Shown here in pieces: positions 25,712 to 33,196 of a DNA stretch of 49,894 bases; position 1 is the first letter of the stretch; each line of letters opens with the position of its first letter. Source of the DNA: JBKHJA01 sp046538375 (GTDB taxonomy: Bacteria; Acidobacteriota; Aminicenantia; Aminicenantales; Aminicenantaceae); contig JBKHJA010000005.1 of the NCBI GenBank assembly GCA_046538375.1, positions 1-49,894 of the forward strand, given 5' to 3'. The notes under the pieces were generated by a model that saw only the letters and a list, made by a program, of their open reading frames with translations, ran no database searches and was not told where the DNA came from. A program made the translations under genes and the position numbers.

Positions 25712-25765
25712 GGAAGCATCCCCAAAAACCGTGATGATTATGAATACTGATTGTAAGGGGTGAGG
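25712..25765 (-). repeat. Right arm of inverted repeat flanking the MEMO-AMMECR1 gene
   Basis: Inverted copy of 24121-24173, with a perfect 32-base core at 25725-25756. With its weaker continuation to 25781 the arm is about 70 bases. In the left arm about 40 bases carrying the dispersed repeat appear inserted between the two parts. Confidence 0.85.
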
Positions 25766-25824
25766 AAAAAGAGATGCTTACACCGCTTGACTTTTTCTGC
25801 CAGTTGGATAAAAATTTAAAAACG

Positions 25825-25959
25825 ATGAAGGATATATGGAGATCACTGCTGGCAATTTTAGTTGCCTCTTCTGCCTTTTTGTTAGGGTTTTATCTGGGCG
25901 GAGAAAAGATAAAATCGAAGATTCCTGATTTCCAGGAAGATTTAGAAGAAAAGCCCTGA
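25825..25959 (+). CDS. Possible small single-span membrane protein, 44 aa
   Basis: The frame gives MKDIWRSLLAILVASSAFLL followed by GFYLGGEKIKSKIPDFQEDLEEKP: one hydrophobic helix and a charged tail. An in-frame ATG at 25774 would lengthen it to 61 aa. No clear ribosome-binding site is visible for either start. It lies between the right inverted-repeat arm and the partial dispersed repeat. The membrane-protein composition argues that it is real, but the short length and the repeats make it uncertain. I do not recognise a family. Confidence 0.45.
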   Translation: MKDIWRSLLAILVASSAFLLGFYLGGEKIKSKIPDFQEDLEEKP

Positions 25960-25962
25960 AAA

Positions 25963-25980
25963 ACCCCCCATCCCTCACCC
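25963..25980 (+). repeat. 18-base partial copy of the dispersed repeat
   Basis: Identical to bases 24111-24128 in the same orientation (ACCCCCCATCCCTCACCC). The bases to its right, up to about 26005, read on the - strand resemble 24062-24090. The whole block 24062-26005 is therefore roughly bounded by inverted repeats. Confidence 0.7.
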
Positions 25981-26021
25981 CAATAACGGAAACGGAGATG
26001 CTTACCATCATTTCTGTTTTG

Positions 26022-26050
26022 TTGACTCACAAACACCACCGTCTTATAAT
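26022..26050 (+). promoter_or_regulatory. Sigma-70 promoter of the lolB-ispE operon
   Basis: TTGACT at 26022-26027 and a perfect TATAAT at 26045-26050 have the ideal 17-base spacing. The predicted leader is about 75 bases. Confidence 0.65.
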
Positions 26051-26131
26051 TAAAAAGAGTGATTCCTAAGACTGGGCTTAATTCCTGTTTTAAATCTCAG
26101 GAGAGATCAATAGTTACTATAGAGGCATAAA

Positions 26132-26443
26132 ATGAGTTGGACTGTCTACGGAATAATAATCGTTTTTGGATTGTTCGTTCTTGTTCTGATCTTCAATCCC
26201 CATCTTTCCTGCTTCGGCAGGACTATAAGATCCCCCCTCCACCCTTTGTTCCGCAGGAAAAAACAGAAAAAGAGGAAAGCCGAAGATTATGGATTTCATC
26301 TTACAGACAGCTCTCCACAGAAGAAAGTGGAGAGGAAAAGAAAGCAGGAGAAAACCGAAGATTACGGGTTTCATCTGGCAGAAAACAAAGATAAATCTCC
26401 CTCAGAGTCAAGAAAAGGAAAAGAAAGAGAAGAACAAGATTGA
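26132..26443 (+). CDS. Single-span membrane protein with duplicated EDYGFHL motif
   Basis: A 103 aa protein with one N-terminal transmembrane helix (WTVYGIIIVFGLFVLVLIF) and a very basic, Lys/Arg/Glu-rich cytoplasmic or periplasmic tail. The heptapeptide EDYGFHL occurs twice, each preceded by a Lys-rich run and followed by a short polar segment, which suggests an internal duplication. AGAGG lies 6 bases before the ATG. It is the first gene of the operon, 16 bases ahead of the LolB-like gene. I do not recognise a family; the repeated motif could be a protein-binding site. Confidence 0.65.
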   Translation: MSWTVYGIIIVFGLFVLVLIFNPHLSCFGRTIRSPLHPLFRRKKQKKRKAEDYGFHLTDSSPQKKVERKRKQEKTEDYGFHLAENKDKSPSESRKGKEREEQD

Positions 26444-26459
26444 TTTTCCTTCCAGGCAG

Positions 26460-27158
26460 ATGAGCAGAGGAAGGTTGTGGAGAGCGCTGGCGCCAGGGAG
26501 TCTGCTGTGTGTTCTCTTTCTTCTCTGCTGCCGCATCCCCTCAACCAGAATTTCTCCTCCCCCTGCTCAGATTGAAGGGATGGAGGGGTACGCATCTCTA
26601 AAGCTGAAGGGAGAGCAGGGAAGCACCCGGTCTCGATTTTCCTTCCTGTTTCAATTTCCCGGCCAAGCCCGTATCGATGTCTCCGATGTTTTGGGGAGGA
26701 CTCTCTACCAAATCATGATCGGTGATAACCAGGCGTTTCTGTTTATTCCTTCAAAAAAAGTATATTGGCAGGGAGAAGAGGGGGACATCATCCACAGATT
26801 CCTGGGATTCAGGTTGAATTTTGATGAACTGGTGAGTCTTTTGAGCGGACAGTGGGGCGAGGAGGATTTTGGGATAGAAGATTGGAAGAGGGAATGGATT
26901 CTCCAGAAAGATAATCAAGGAAGGGTGGTCAGGGGAATGAGGCGGGATCTTGGATTCGAAGTGATAGAATTTTTTCCGGACACTTCAGTGGTTAGAATTC
27001 TGGACTTTCATCATCCCCTCACCAGGGGAAGACTGAAGGTTCTCTCCATCGGATTTAATCCGCCTCTCAAGAAAGGGTTTTTTTCTTATGATTTTTTAAG
27101 AGACTACCAGAGAAAGAGTTGGGCTGAGATCGAGGACATGTTGAATGAAAAGAATTAA
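26460..27158 (+). CDS. LolB-like outer-membrane lipoprotein
   Basis: LolB receives lipoproteins from LolA and inserts them into the outer membrane. The N terminus has a hydrophobic signal ending FLLCC, so the protein is probably lipidated. The mature part reads like a LolB/DUF4292-type half-barrel: IEGMEGYASLKLKG, then RFSFLFQFPGQARIDVSDVLGR, and a later IGDNQAFLFIPSKKVYWQG. The start is ATG 26460, shortly after the previous stop; the longer frame from 26289 lies inside the neighbour. It overlaps ispE by 14 bases. In proteobacteria lolB also precedes ispE and prs, as here, which supports the identification. Confidence 0.8.
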   Translation: MSRGRLWRALAPGSLLCVLFLLCCRIPSTRISPPPAQIEGMEGYASLKLKGEQGSTRSRFSFLFQFPGQARIDVSDVLGRTLYQIMIGDNQAFLFIPSKKVYWQGEEGDIIHRFLGFRLNFDELVSLLSGQWGEEDFGIEDWKREWILQKDNQGRVVRGMRRDLGFEVIEFFPDTSVVRILDFHHPLTRGRLKVLSIGFNPPLKKGFFSYDFLRDYQRKSWAEIEDMLNEKN

Positions 27159-28014
27159 GTCTTTTGCCAAGATAAATTTGGGATTAGAAGTCATCAGCAA
27201 AAGGGAAGACGGCTACCACAACATCAAAACCATTTTCCAGACCATCGACTTTTATGATGTCTTGAAATTTAAGACCATCGACCAGGAAAGGATAGTTTTA
27301 AGAGGCAACCATAAATCCATTGCCTGGGATGAGAGCAATCTCATTTTCAAAGCTGCCGCTTTGCTGAGACAGGAGTTCCGTCCTTCATCGGGGATTGAAA
27401 TCTGGGTGGAGAAGAATATCCCTCCGGGAGCGGGCTTGGGAGGGGGGAGCGCCAACGCGGCCATGACTCTGCTTGGACTGGATGCCATCTGGGGACTTCA
27501 TCTAGAAAAGAAAGCCCTGGTGGATATGGGACGCATGCTGGGAGCGGATGTCCCATTTTTCCTGGAGGGGGGGGCTTGCCTAGGAGTAGGAAGAGGAGAT
27601 GAGATTATTCCTCTTCCAGACTTGCCGCATCATTTCTGTGTTTTAGCCCTGCCTTCTTTTTCCATATCCACAGCCTCTGTTTACAGCCGATTTCCATCGT
27701 TCTTGACTTCAGATAACAAAGAAAGTAAAATTGACAGGTTCTTGGAGGAGCGCCGGATTGGCATACTGGAAAACCAGTTAGAAGAGATTGTTTTCAGTTC
27801 ATATCCTCTGCTGAAAGCCATTAAGCACATATTCCAAAGTCAGGGTGCGGAGCTTTCTCTAGTCAGCGGGACGGGCGCTGGTGTTTTTGGCCTTTTCCGA
27901 GAGAGAGAAAGAGCAGAAAAAGCGCTTGAGGAAATAAAAAGGAACCACCGGGCGCTGGTGGTGGAAACTTTATCCAGAGAGCAGTACCGGAAAAGTTCAT
28001 ATTTTGGGGTGTAG
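27145..28014 (+). CDS. ispE: 4-diphosphocytidyl-2-C-methyl-D-erythritol kinase
   Basis: GHMP-family kinase of the MEP isoprenoid pathway; it phosphorylates CDP-methylerythritol. The N terminus KSFAKINLGLEVISKREDGYH and the ATP loop PPGAGLGGGSANAAMTL are diagnostic. LGADVPFFLEGGACLGVGRG follows around residues 133-152, and the C-terminal GTGAGVFGLF is typical. At 289 aa it has normal length. It overlaps the LolB-like gene by 14 bases. Its last codons and TAG stop fall inside a tRNA-Gln gene. IspD and IspF of the same pathway are encoded 11 kb downstream. Confidence 0.96.
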   Translation: MKRIKSFAKINLGLEVISKREDGYHNIKTIFQTIDFYDVLKFKTIDQERIVLRGNHKSIAWDESNLIFKAAALLRQEFRPSSGIEIWVEKNIPPGAGLGGGSANAAMTLLGLDAIWGLHLEKKALVDMGRMLGADVPFFLEGGACLGVGRGDEIIPLPDLPHHFCVLALPSFSISTASVYSRFPSFLTSDNKESKIDRFLEERRIGILENQLEEIVFSSYPLLKAIKHIFQSQGAELSLVSGTGAGVFGLFRERERAEKALEEIKRNHRALVVETLSREQYRKSSYFGV

Positions 28015-28076
28015 CCAAGAGGAAAGGCAGCGGACTTTGGATCCGCCATTCGGAGGTTCGAATCCTCCCACCCCAG
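28005..28076 (+). tRNA. tRNA-Gln (anticodon TTG)
   Basis: A full cloverleaf can be drawn: acceptor TGGGGTG (28005-28011) with CACCCCA (28069-28075), D-arm around TAGCCAAGAGGAAAGGC, anticodon stem GCGGA/TCCGC with loop CTTTGGA giving anticodon TTG, and T-arm GGAGG-TTCGAAT-CCTCC. The discriminator is G at 28076. CCA is not encoded. The 5' end overlaps the ispE coding end by 10 bases. Confidence 0.95.
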
Positions 28077-28133
28077 TCACCATTGTTAATGAGCTTCTTC
28101 CGCCAACAGAAAAATCTGTGACGGAGAAAAAGA

Positions 28134-29078
28134 GTGAAAGAAAAAAACGGGATGAAAGTCTTTGCTGGTTCTTCCAATAAAGATTTAGCCCAAGAGATTG
28201 CAAGTTATTTGAAAATTGATTTGGGGAAGTGTGTGCTGGAGCGATTCATTGATGGTGAAATTCACTTTTACATCCAGGAAAATATCAGAGGAGAAGATGT
28301 CTTCGTTATCCAATCTGGCTCTTATGAGGCAAATTTTCATATGATGGAGCTTTTCCTGATGATCGATGCTCTTAAGCGGGCATCAGCCGGAAGAATCACC
28401 GCTGTCATCCCCTATTATTGTTACGCCCGTCAGGATTGGAAGGATAGGCCGCGGGTGCCCATTTCGGCTCGACTGGTGGCCGATCTGATAGAAGCTTCGG
28501 GAGCGGACAGAGTTTTGACCATGGACCTCCATTCTCCTCAGATTCAAGGATTTTTCTCCATTCCTGTGGATAATCTTATGGCTGCTCCAGTCCTGTCCAG
28601 TTATATTCAGAGCTTGGATTTGAGGGATTTGGTTATTGTTTCCCCTGATGCAGGGGGAGTGGGAAGAGCCAGATTGTTTGCCAAGAGGTTGGAGGCCACT
28701 CTGGCCATCATTGATAAGAGAAGACCAGCTCCGAATGTAGCCCAGGTTCTTCATGTGATAGGGAATGTGAAAGATAAGGATGCCTTGATTTTGGATGACA
28801 TGATCGACACAGGGGGCACTCTGGTCAAGAGTGCAGAGGCCCTCCGGAAGGAAGGGGCACAGAGAATATACGCTGCCTGTACGCATCCTGTGCTGTCAGG
28901 AAACGCACGGGAAAAAGTGGAAAATTCAGATATAGAGAAATTGATCGTGACCAACACCATTTCTCGGAAGAAAATGGATCCTTTTCCAAAGATGGTTGTT
29001 CTTTCGGTGGCCTCTCTTTTTGGCGAAGCTATCCGCAGGATAAACAAAGGACAATCTGTGAGTTCTTTATTCACATAA
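28134..29078 (+). CDS. prs: Ribose-phosphate pyrophosphokinase (PRPP synthetase)
   Basis: Makes PRPP from ribose-5-phosphate and ATP for nucleotide, His and Trp synthesis. Class I signature motifs are present: KVFAGSSNKDLAQEIA, then FVIQSG, YYCYARQD near residue 95, DLHSPQIQGFF near 130, SPDAGGVGRA near 170, and the PRPP loop ILDDMIDTGGTL near 220. The 314 aa length fits. The GTG at 28134 has GGAG 7 bases upstream. An ATG at 28152 gives a more usual N terminus and is a real alternative. It is about 57 bases downstream of tRNA-Gln and 13 bases upstream of rplY. Confidence 0.96.
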   Translation: MKEKNGMKVFAGSSNKDLAQEIASYLKIDLGKCVLERFIDGEIHFYIQENIRGEDVFVIQSGSYEANFHMMELFLMIDALKRASAGRITAVIPYYCYARQDWKDRPRVPISARLVADLIEASGADRVLTMDLHSPQIQGFFSIPVDNLMAAPVLSSYIQSLDLRDLVIVSPDAGGVGRARLFAKRLEATLAIIDKRRPAPNVAQVLHVIGNVKDKDALILDDMIDTGGTLVKSAEALRKEGAQRIYAACTHPVLSGNAREKVENSDIEKLIVTNTISRKKMDPFPKMVVLSVASLFGEAIRRINKGQSVSSLFT

Positions 29079-29091
29079 GGAGGAGCTAGAC

Positions 29092-29778
29092 ATGGGTTTC
29101 AATATCAAGACTGAACGGAGAGAAGTTTTCGGGAAAAATGCCGCCCGGAGGATGAGAAAAGAAGACAAACTTCCCGTTATTCTTTACGGGCCTGCTATTG
29201 GCAATGTCCCTTTGATTCTGGAGAAAAAAGACCTGTTCGTGATTCTAAAATCAGAATCGGGTGAAAACACCATCTTTAAAGTCACCTTCGATTCTGAAAC
29301 AGCCAATGCCATGTTAAAGGACATTCAAAGAGATCCGGTCACAGATGAGATTCTTCACGCCGATCTTATCCAGATTGCTCTGGATAAAACCATTCAAGTG
29401 TCAGTCCCCGTTGTCCCGGTGGGCGAAGCGGTGGGAGTGAAAACAGAGGGGGGATTCGTGGATCTTGCCACCCGGGAGATAGAAGTGGAATGTCTTCCCC
29501 AGAATATTCCCGATCAGATCGAAGTCGATATCAGCTCTCTTCATATCAACCAATCTTTACAGGCAGAGGATATTGTTCTCCCTGAGGGAGTCAAGATATT
29601 AGAAGACCCCAAAACAGTGATCGTTGTTATCCAGATTCCTATGGCCGAAGAAGAAGTGGAGGAAGCTGAGGAAGAGGAGATCATAGAGGAAGAAATGGAG
29701 CCTGAAGTTATCACGAGAGAGAAAGAGAAAAAAGAAGAAGAGAAAGAGGAAGAAGAGGAGGAAAAGAAAGAGGAGTGA
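29092..29778 (+). CDS. rplY: 50S ribosomal protein L25 (CTC/TL5 form) with long acidic tail
   Basis: Binds 5S rRNA in the large subunit. The N-terminal 5S-binding domain has the usual GKNAARRMRKEDKLPVILYG; the second domain follows from about 95 with VSVPVVPVGEAVGVKTEGG and runs to about 185. The last 45 residues are almost only Glu and Lys with a few Val/Ile (for example REKEKKEEEKEEEEEEKKEE). Such tails vary in the family, but this one is long. The operon order prs-rplY-pth is common in bacteria. Starts 13 bases after prs with GGAGG upstream. Confidence 0.95.
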   Translation: MGFNIKTERREVFGKNAARRMRKEDKLPVILYGPAIGNVPLILEKKDLFVILKSESGENTIFKVTFDSETANAMLKDIQRDPVTDEILHADLIQIALDKTIQVSVPVVPVGEAVGVKTEGGFVDLATREIEVECLPQNIPDQIEVDISSLHINQSLQAEDIVLPEGVKILEDPKTVIVVIQIPMAEEEVEEAEEEEIIEEEMEPEVITREKEKKEEEKEEEEEEKKEE

Positions 29779-29781
29779 TAG

Positions 29782-30390
29782 GTGTGGGCCGTGGTTGGAT
29801 TGGGAAATCCTGGAAGGCGTTATGCTGGAACCAGACACAACGTGGGCTTCTTGTTCGTCAGGAAGTTAGCCAAACAGTGGCAGGTAAGAGTGAGAAAAAG
29901 AATATTTCACTCTAAAGCTGGAGTGGCCAAAAGGAATGACGAGGAAATTCTTTTGGCCATGCCTCAGACTTACATGAATCAAAGCGGCCTGGCGGTGAAA
30001 GGTATTTTAGAAGGGAGAAACCTTGAACCGGAACAGGTGGTGGTGGTCTATGATGATTTGGATATTCCTTTAGGAGAAATCAGGATCAAGGAAGACGGCG
30101 GGCCAGGATCTCATAGAGGAATGATTTCCATCGTAGAGGAGATTCACACCACCAGATTCCCCAGAATAAGGATTGGCATAGCACCTCCAGATACGGAAAG
30201 AGATACGGTCCAGTATGTCCTCTCTCCTTTTTCTAAACATCAGGAGCCTCTCTTAGAAAAAAGCTTATCCCGGGCAGTCAAGGCATTGGAGTTGATGTTG
30301 GCTGGCGGGGTCAAGAAGGCCATGAATATCTACAATCAAAGAAAGAAAAAAGGACGGGCAGCTTTTGATGAAAAGAGTGTTATCTCATAA
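29782..30390 (+). CDS. pth: Peptidyl-tRNA hydrolase
   Basis: Recycles peptidyl-tRNA that drops off ribosomes. The N terminus VVGLGNPGRRYAGTRHNVGF contains the catalytic His, and PQTYMNQSG near residue 62 supplies the conserved Asn. VVYDDLDIPLGEIRIKEDGG holds the catalytic Asp, and GPGSHRGMISI follows. The 202 aa length is typical. The start is GTG at 29782, with GAGGAG a few bases upstream; the gene lies 3 bases beyond rplY's stop. Confidence 0.96.
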   Translation: MWAVVGLGNPGRRYAGTRHNVGFLFVRKLAKQWQVRVRKRIFHSKAGVAKRNDEEILLAMPQTYMNQSGLAVKGILEGRNLEPEQVVVVYDDLDIPLGEIRIKEDGGPGSHRGMISIVEEIHTTRFPRIRIGIAPPDTERDTVQYVLSPFSKHQEPLLEKSLSRAVKALELMLAGGVKKAMNIYNQRKKKGRAAFDEKSVIS

Positions 30391-30489
30391 AAAATAGCTC
30401 CCCGCTTTCAGATAAAGCTGCTGCGCCCTTTATGAGCTCCTTGCTCCTTCTTTTTGGAGAAGGGGCTTCAAATCCATAAGGAGGTCGAG

Positions 30490-30909
30490 ATGAGACAGTA
30501 TGAAACAATCTTTTTGATTTCACCCAATCTCTCCGAGGAAGAGACAGAAGAATTCATCCGTCAGATGGAAGAGGTGGTTTCCAAGAGAAAAGGGAAGATG
30601 ATCAACAAAGAGGAATGGGGAAAGAGAAAGCTGGCTTATCCCATCAGGAAATTTGAGGAAGCCTTTTATGTCATCTTCCACTACGAGGGGAAGGCGGATA
30701 TTCCCTCAGAACTGGAGAGGCGCTTCAAACAAACAGACGCCATCATCCGATTCTTGACAGTAAGAAAAGAAATGAAAGAGAATGAACGAGAGAAGAAGAA
30801 AGAAAAGGCTCCCCGCCAAGAGAAGATGCCCGAGGAAGAAAAGAAGCAGCAGAGAACAGATGAAGAACAGAAGGAAAACTCTGATGAAGAAAAGGGAAAG
30901 GAGGAATAA
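30490..30909 (+). CDS. rpsF: 30S ribosomal protein S6 with charged C-terminal extension
   Basis: Small-subunit protein that pairs with S18. The core (residues 1-95) has MRQYETIFLISPNLSEEE, then KRKLAYPIRKFEEAFYVIFH and RRFKQTDAIIRFLTV. About 45 further residues are Lys/Glu/Gln-rich low-complexity sequence. The start at ATG 30490 is fixed by AAGGAGG 6 bases upstream; the open frame from 30454 is upstream sequence. It lies 100 bases after pth and 2 bases before rpsR. In many bacteria ssb lies between rpsF and rpsR; it is absent here. Confidence 0.96.
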   Translation: MRQYETIFLISPNLSEEETEEFIRQMEEVVSKRKGKMINKEEWGKRKLAYPIRKFEEAFYVIFHYEGKADIPSELERRFKQTDAIIRFLTVRKEMKENEREKKKEKAPRQEKMPEEEKKQQRTDEEQKENSDEEKGKEE

Positions 30910-30911
30910 CC

Positions 30912-31169
30912 ATGGCTAGAAATCAAAGAAATGACAGAACATCGGGGAGAAGATATTTCCCGCCAAGAAAAAAGGTATGCCGTTTCTGCGAAAGAAAAGT
31001 CCGGGATATCGATTACAAGAATGTGGATATTCTCAAGCGATATGTCGCAGAAAGGGGGAAGATTGCTCCCAGGCGGCTGACCGGGACCTGTGCCTATCAT
31101 CAAAGAAAGCTGGCCAATGCCATAAAGAAAGCTCGATTGCTGGGCCTTGTTCCTTTCATTGAGGAGTGA
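30912..31169 (+). CDS. rpsR: 30S ribosomal protein S18 (zinc-type)
   Basis: S18 binds S6 and 16S rRNA in the platform. The 85 aa protein has CRFCERKVRDIDYKNVDILKRYV (here split: CRFCERK, then YKNVDILKRYV) and RRLTGTCAYHQRKLANAIKKAR. Cys pair C-x-x-C plus later Cys and His are arranged as in zinc-binding S18 forms. The usual bacterial length is 75-90. It sits 2 bases after rpsF and ends about 28 bases before the rplI start. Confidence 0.96.
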   Translation: MARNQRNDRTSGRRYFPPRKKVCRFCERKVRDIDYKNVDILKRYVAERGKIAPRRLTGTCAYHQRKLANAIKKARLLGLVPFIEE

Positions 31170-31197
31170 ATTCCCCTTTGGCGAATGGAGAGGGAAG

Positions 31198-31812
31198 ATG
31201 AGAGTTATTTTGAAAGATAACATAGAAAATTTAGGAAAAAAGGGCGATATCATAGAAGTGGCCCCAGGATACGGGAGGAATTATCTTTTGCCCAAAAGAT
31301 TAGCCATCGAGGTCACACCTTCTAACATGAAGATGATCGAGATGGAGAAGCAGGCTTTGAGAAAGAGATTTGAACAGGAGAGATCTTCCTATCAGGATCT
31401 GATCCAGAAGATCAATGATACCAAGTTGTCTTTCTTCCGAAAGACCGCAGAGAAAGATGTTGTTTTTGGTTCAGTCAGCTCTGCTGATATAAAGGATGCT
31501 TTACAGAAATTGGGGATTGAGGTGGATAAGAAAAAGATTTTGCTGGAAGAGCCCATAAAGAGGATGGGAAATTATTCCATCCCCATCAAGATTTTCCATG
31601 ATGAACGAGCAGAAGTCAAAGTGGAGGTGCTCAGTGAAGAAGAGAATGCCGTTAAGGAAACAACAAAAAAAGAAGAAGATAAAGCTCCCCGGGAGGAGAA
31701 GAAGGAAGAATCAATGAACAAAAAAGAAGGAGCTCCAGGAGAAGAAGGGCAGACGGAGGAGGAAAAAGACCAAACCGGGGAGGATAAGGACAGGGAGGGA
31801 AAGAAAGAATAG
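31198..31812 (+). CDS. rplI: 50S ribosomal protein L9 with charged C-terminal extension
   Basis: Binds 23S rRNA domain V. It starts MRVILKDNIENLGKKGDIIEVAPGYGRNYLLPKRLA, the L9 signature, split here by the limit on residue runs (MRVILKDNIENLGKKGD, then VAPGYGRNYLLPKRLA). A long helix follows, and then the C-terminal domain with VFGSVSSADIKDAL near 100-115. After about residue 150 there are 55 residues of Glu/Lys-rich tail. The ATG at 31198 is preceded by a GAGAGGGAAG purine run; the frame opens earlier at 31147 inside rpsR's end. Followed by dnaB after 27 bases. Confidence 0.96.
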   Translation: MRVILKDNIENLGKKGDIIEVAPGYGRNYLLPKRLAIEVTPSNMKMIEMEKQALRKRFEQERSSYQDLIQKINDTKLSFFRKTAEKDVVFGSVSSADIKDALQKLGIEVDKKKILLEEPIKRMGNYSIPIKIFHDERAEVKVEVLSEEENAVKETTKKEEDKAPREEKKEESMNKKEGAPGEEGQTEEEKDQTGEDKDREGKKE

Positions 31813-31839
31813 TCTGATAGAAATGGAGAAGGAAAGCCC

Positions 31840-33195
31840 ATGGAACTTGACTTGATGTTTTTAAAAAAAACTCCTCCTCATAGTCCAGAAGCCGAGAAGA
31901 CAGTTTTAGGTGGAATCCTGGTTAACAATAAAAACCTGAATGTGGTTCTTTCCATCGTCAATACTGAGGATTTTTACAGAGAAGCTCACCGCAGGATTTT
32001 GGATAAAATTATCGCTTTGGTGGATAAAGGACAACCGGTTGATTTGCTCACCTTGAGTGAAGAGCTTCAGAGGGAAGGATATCTCGAAGAAGCGGGAGGG
32101 GCTTCCTACCTTTCTTCTCTTATGGATGGAGTTCCCAAGAGTTTGAACATCGAATACCATGCTCGAATCATTAAAGAAAAATCCCTGTTAAGGAGGTTGA
32201 TCCTCTCCTCTGCCAAGATAATTTCCTCCAGTTATGAACAAAAAGAGGAAGCCGACGAGCTTCTCAATGAAGCCCAGGCTGCCATCATCGAAGTGGCAGA
32301 ACAGAGAATCAGGCCCGGTTTTATTCCGGTGGGAAAGTTAACAGATCCCACTTTAAAGATGATCAAGGCCCTTCATGAGCGAAAAGAGACGGTCACCGGA
32401 ATCCCCACTGGATTCCGTGATCTGGATGGCTTGACCTCTGGTTTTCATAATTCAGAATTTATTGTCATCGCTGCCCGTCCCTCCATGGGAAAAACAGCCC
32501 TTGGATTGAATATTTCTCAGTATGTGGGCCTCAAGACTGATTATGCGGTGGGATTTTTTTCTCTGGAGATGGCCAAGGAACAGATTGTGATCAGGCTTCT
32601 CTGCAGCGAGGCTCAGTTGGACATAAAGAAAGTAAGAACAGGTTTTATCGCGGACAGGGAATTTGAAAGACTCAAGTTGAGTGGAGAGGCGCTCTCCCGG
32701 GCTAAGATATTTTTAGACGAAACTCCTTCTTTAACCGTGATGGAGATGAAAGCCAAGGCCAGAAGGCTCAAAATGGAACATAATCTGGACTTGCTGTTTG
32801 TGGATTACATGCAGCTTATGCGTCCTGGCAAGAGACTGGAGAACAGGACCCAGGAGATATCTTATATTTCCCGCTCCTTGAAGGAACTCTCCAAAGAGCT
32901 GCAGGTTCCGGTTATCGGCATTTCCCAGCTCAGTCGGGCTCCGGAAAAAGGACGGCGGGTGCCTATCCCCCAGCTTTCTGACTTACGGGAATCAGGGGCC
33001 ATTGAACAGGATGCCGATGTGGTTATATTCATTTATCGTCCAGAGTTGTACCGTCCCCAGGAAGAAAATATCCGGGGGATCGCAGAGATCAACGTGGCTA
33101 AACAGAGGAATGGACCCACCGGAAGAATCAATCTAGCCTTTATCAGGGAATATGCTCGTTTTGCTGACATGGAATATCGTACCTTTGAAGCTTAA
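31840..33195 (+). CDS. dnaB: Replicative DNA helicase DnaB
   Basis: Hexameric helicase that unwinds DNA ahead of the replication fork. The N-terminal domain starts PPHSPEAEKTVLGGILVN. The RecA-like C-terminal domain has Walker A AARPSMGKTALGLN near residue 215, then FSLEMAKEQIVIRLL, Walker B LLFVDYMQLM near 320, and QLSRAPEKGRRVP, SDLRESGAIEQDADVVIFIYR. The 451 aa length is normal, and there is no intein. The ribosomal protein operon rpsF-rpsR-rplI-dnaB is a common arrangement. The mlaE start follows its stop by 1 base. Confidence 0.97.
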   Translation: MELDLMFLKKTPPHSPEAEKTVLGGILVNNKNLNVVLSIVNTEDFYREAHRRILDKIIALVDKGQPVDLLTLSEELQREGYLEEAGGASYLSSLMDGVPKSLNIEYHARIIKEKSLLRRLILSSAKIISSSYEQKEEADELLNEAQAAIIEVAEQRIRPGFIPVGKLTDPTLKMIKALHERKETVTGIPTGFRDLDGLTSGFHNSEFIVIAARPSMGKTALGLNISQYVGLKTDYAVGFFSLEMAKEQIVIRLLCSEAQLDIKKVRTGFIADREFERLKLSGEALSRAKIFLDETPSLTVMEMKAKARRLKMEHNLDLLFVDYMQLMRPGKRLENRTQEISYISRSLKELSKELQVPVIGISQLSRAPEKGRRVPIPQLSDLRESGAIEQDADVVIFIYRPELYRPQEENIRGIAEINVAKQRNGPTGRINLAFIREYARFADMEYRTFEA

Positions 33196-33196
33196 A

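Noticed and set aside
30391..30489. Possible terminator after pth
   Set aside because: CCTTCT and AGAAGG can pair, but the stem is short and no T run follows, so I did not call it.
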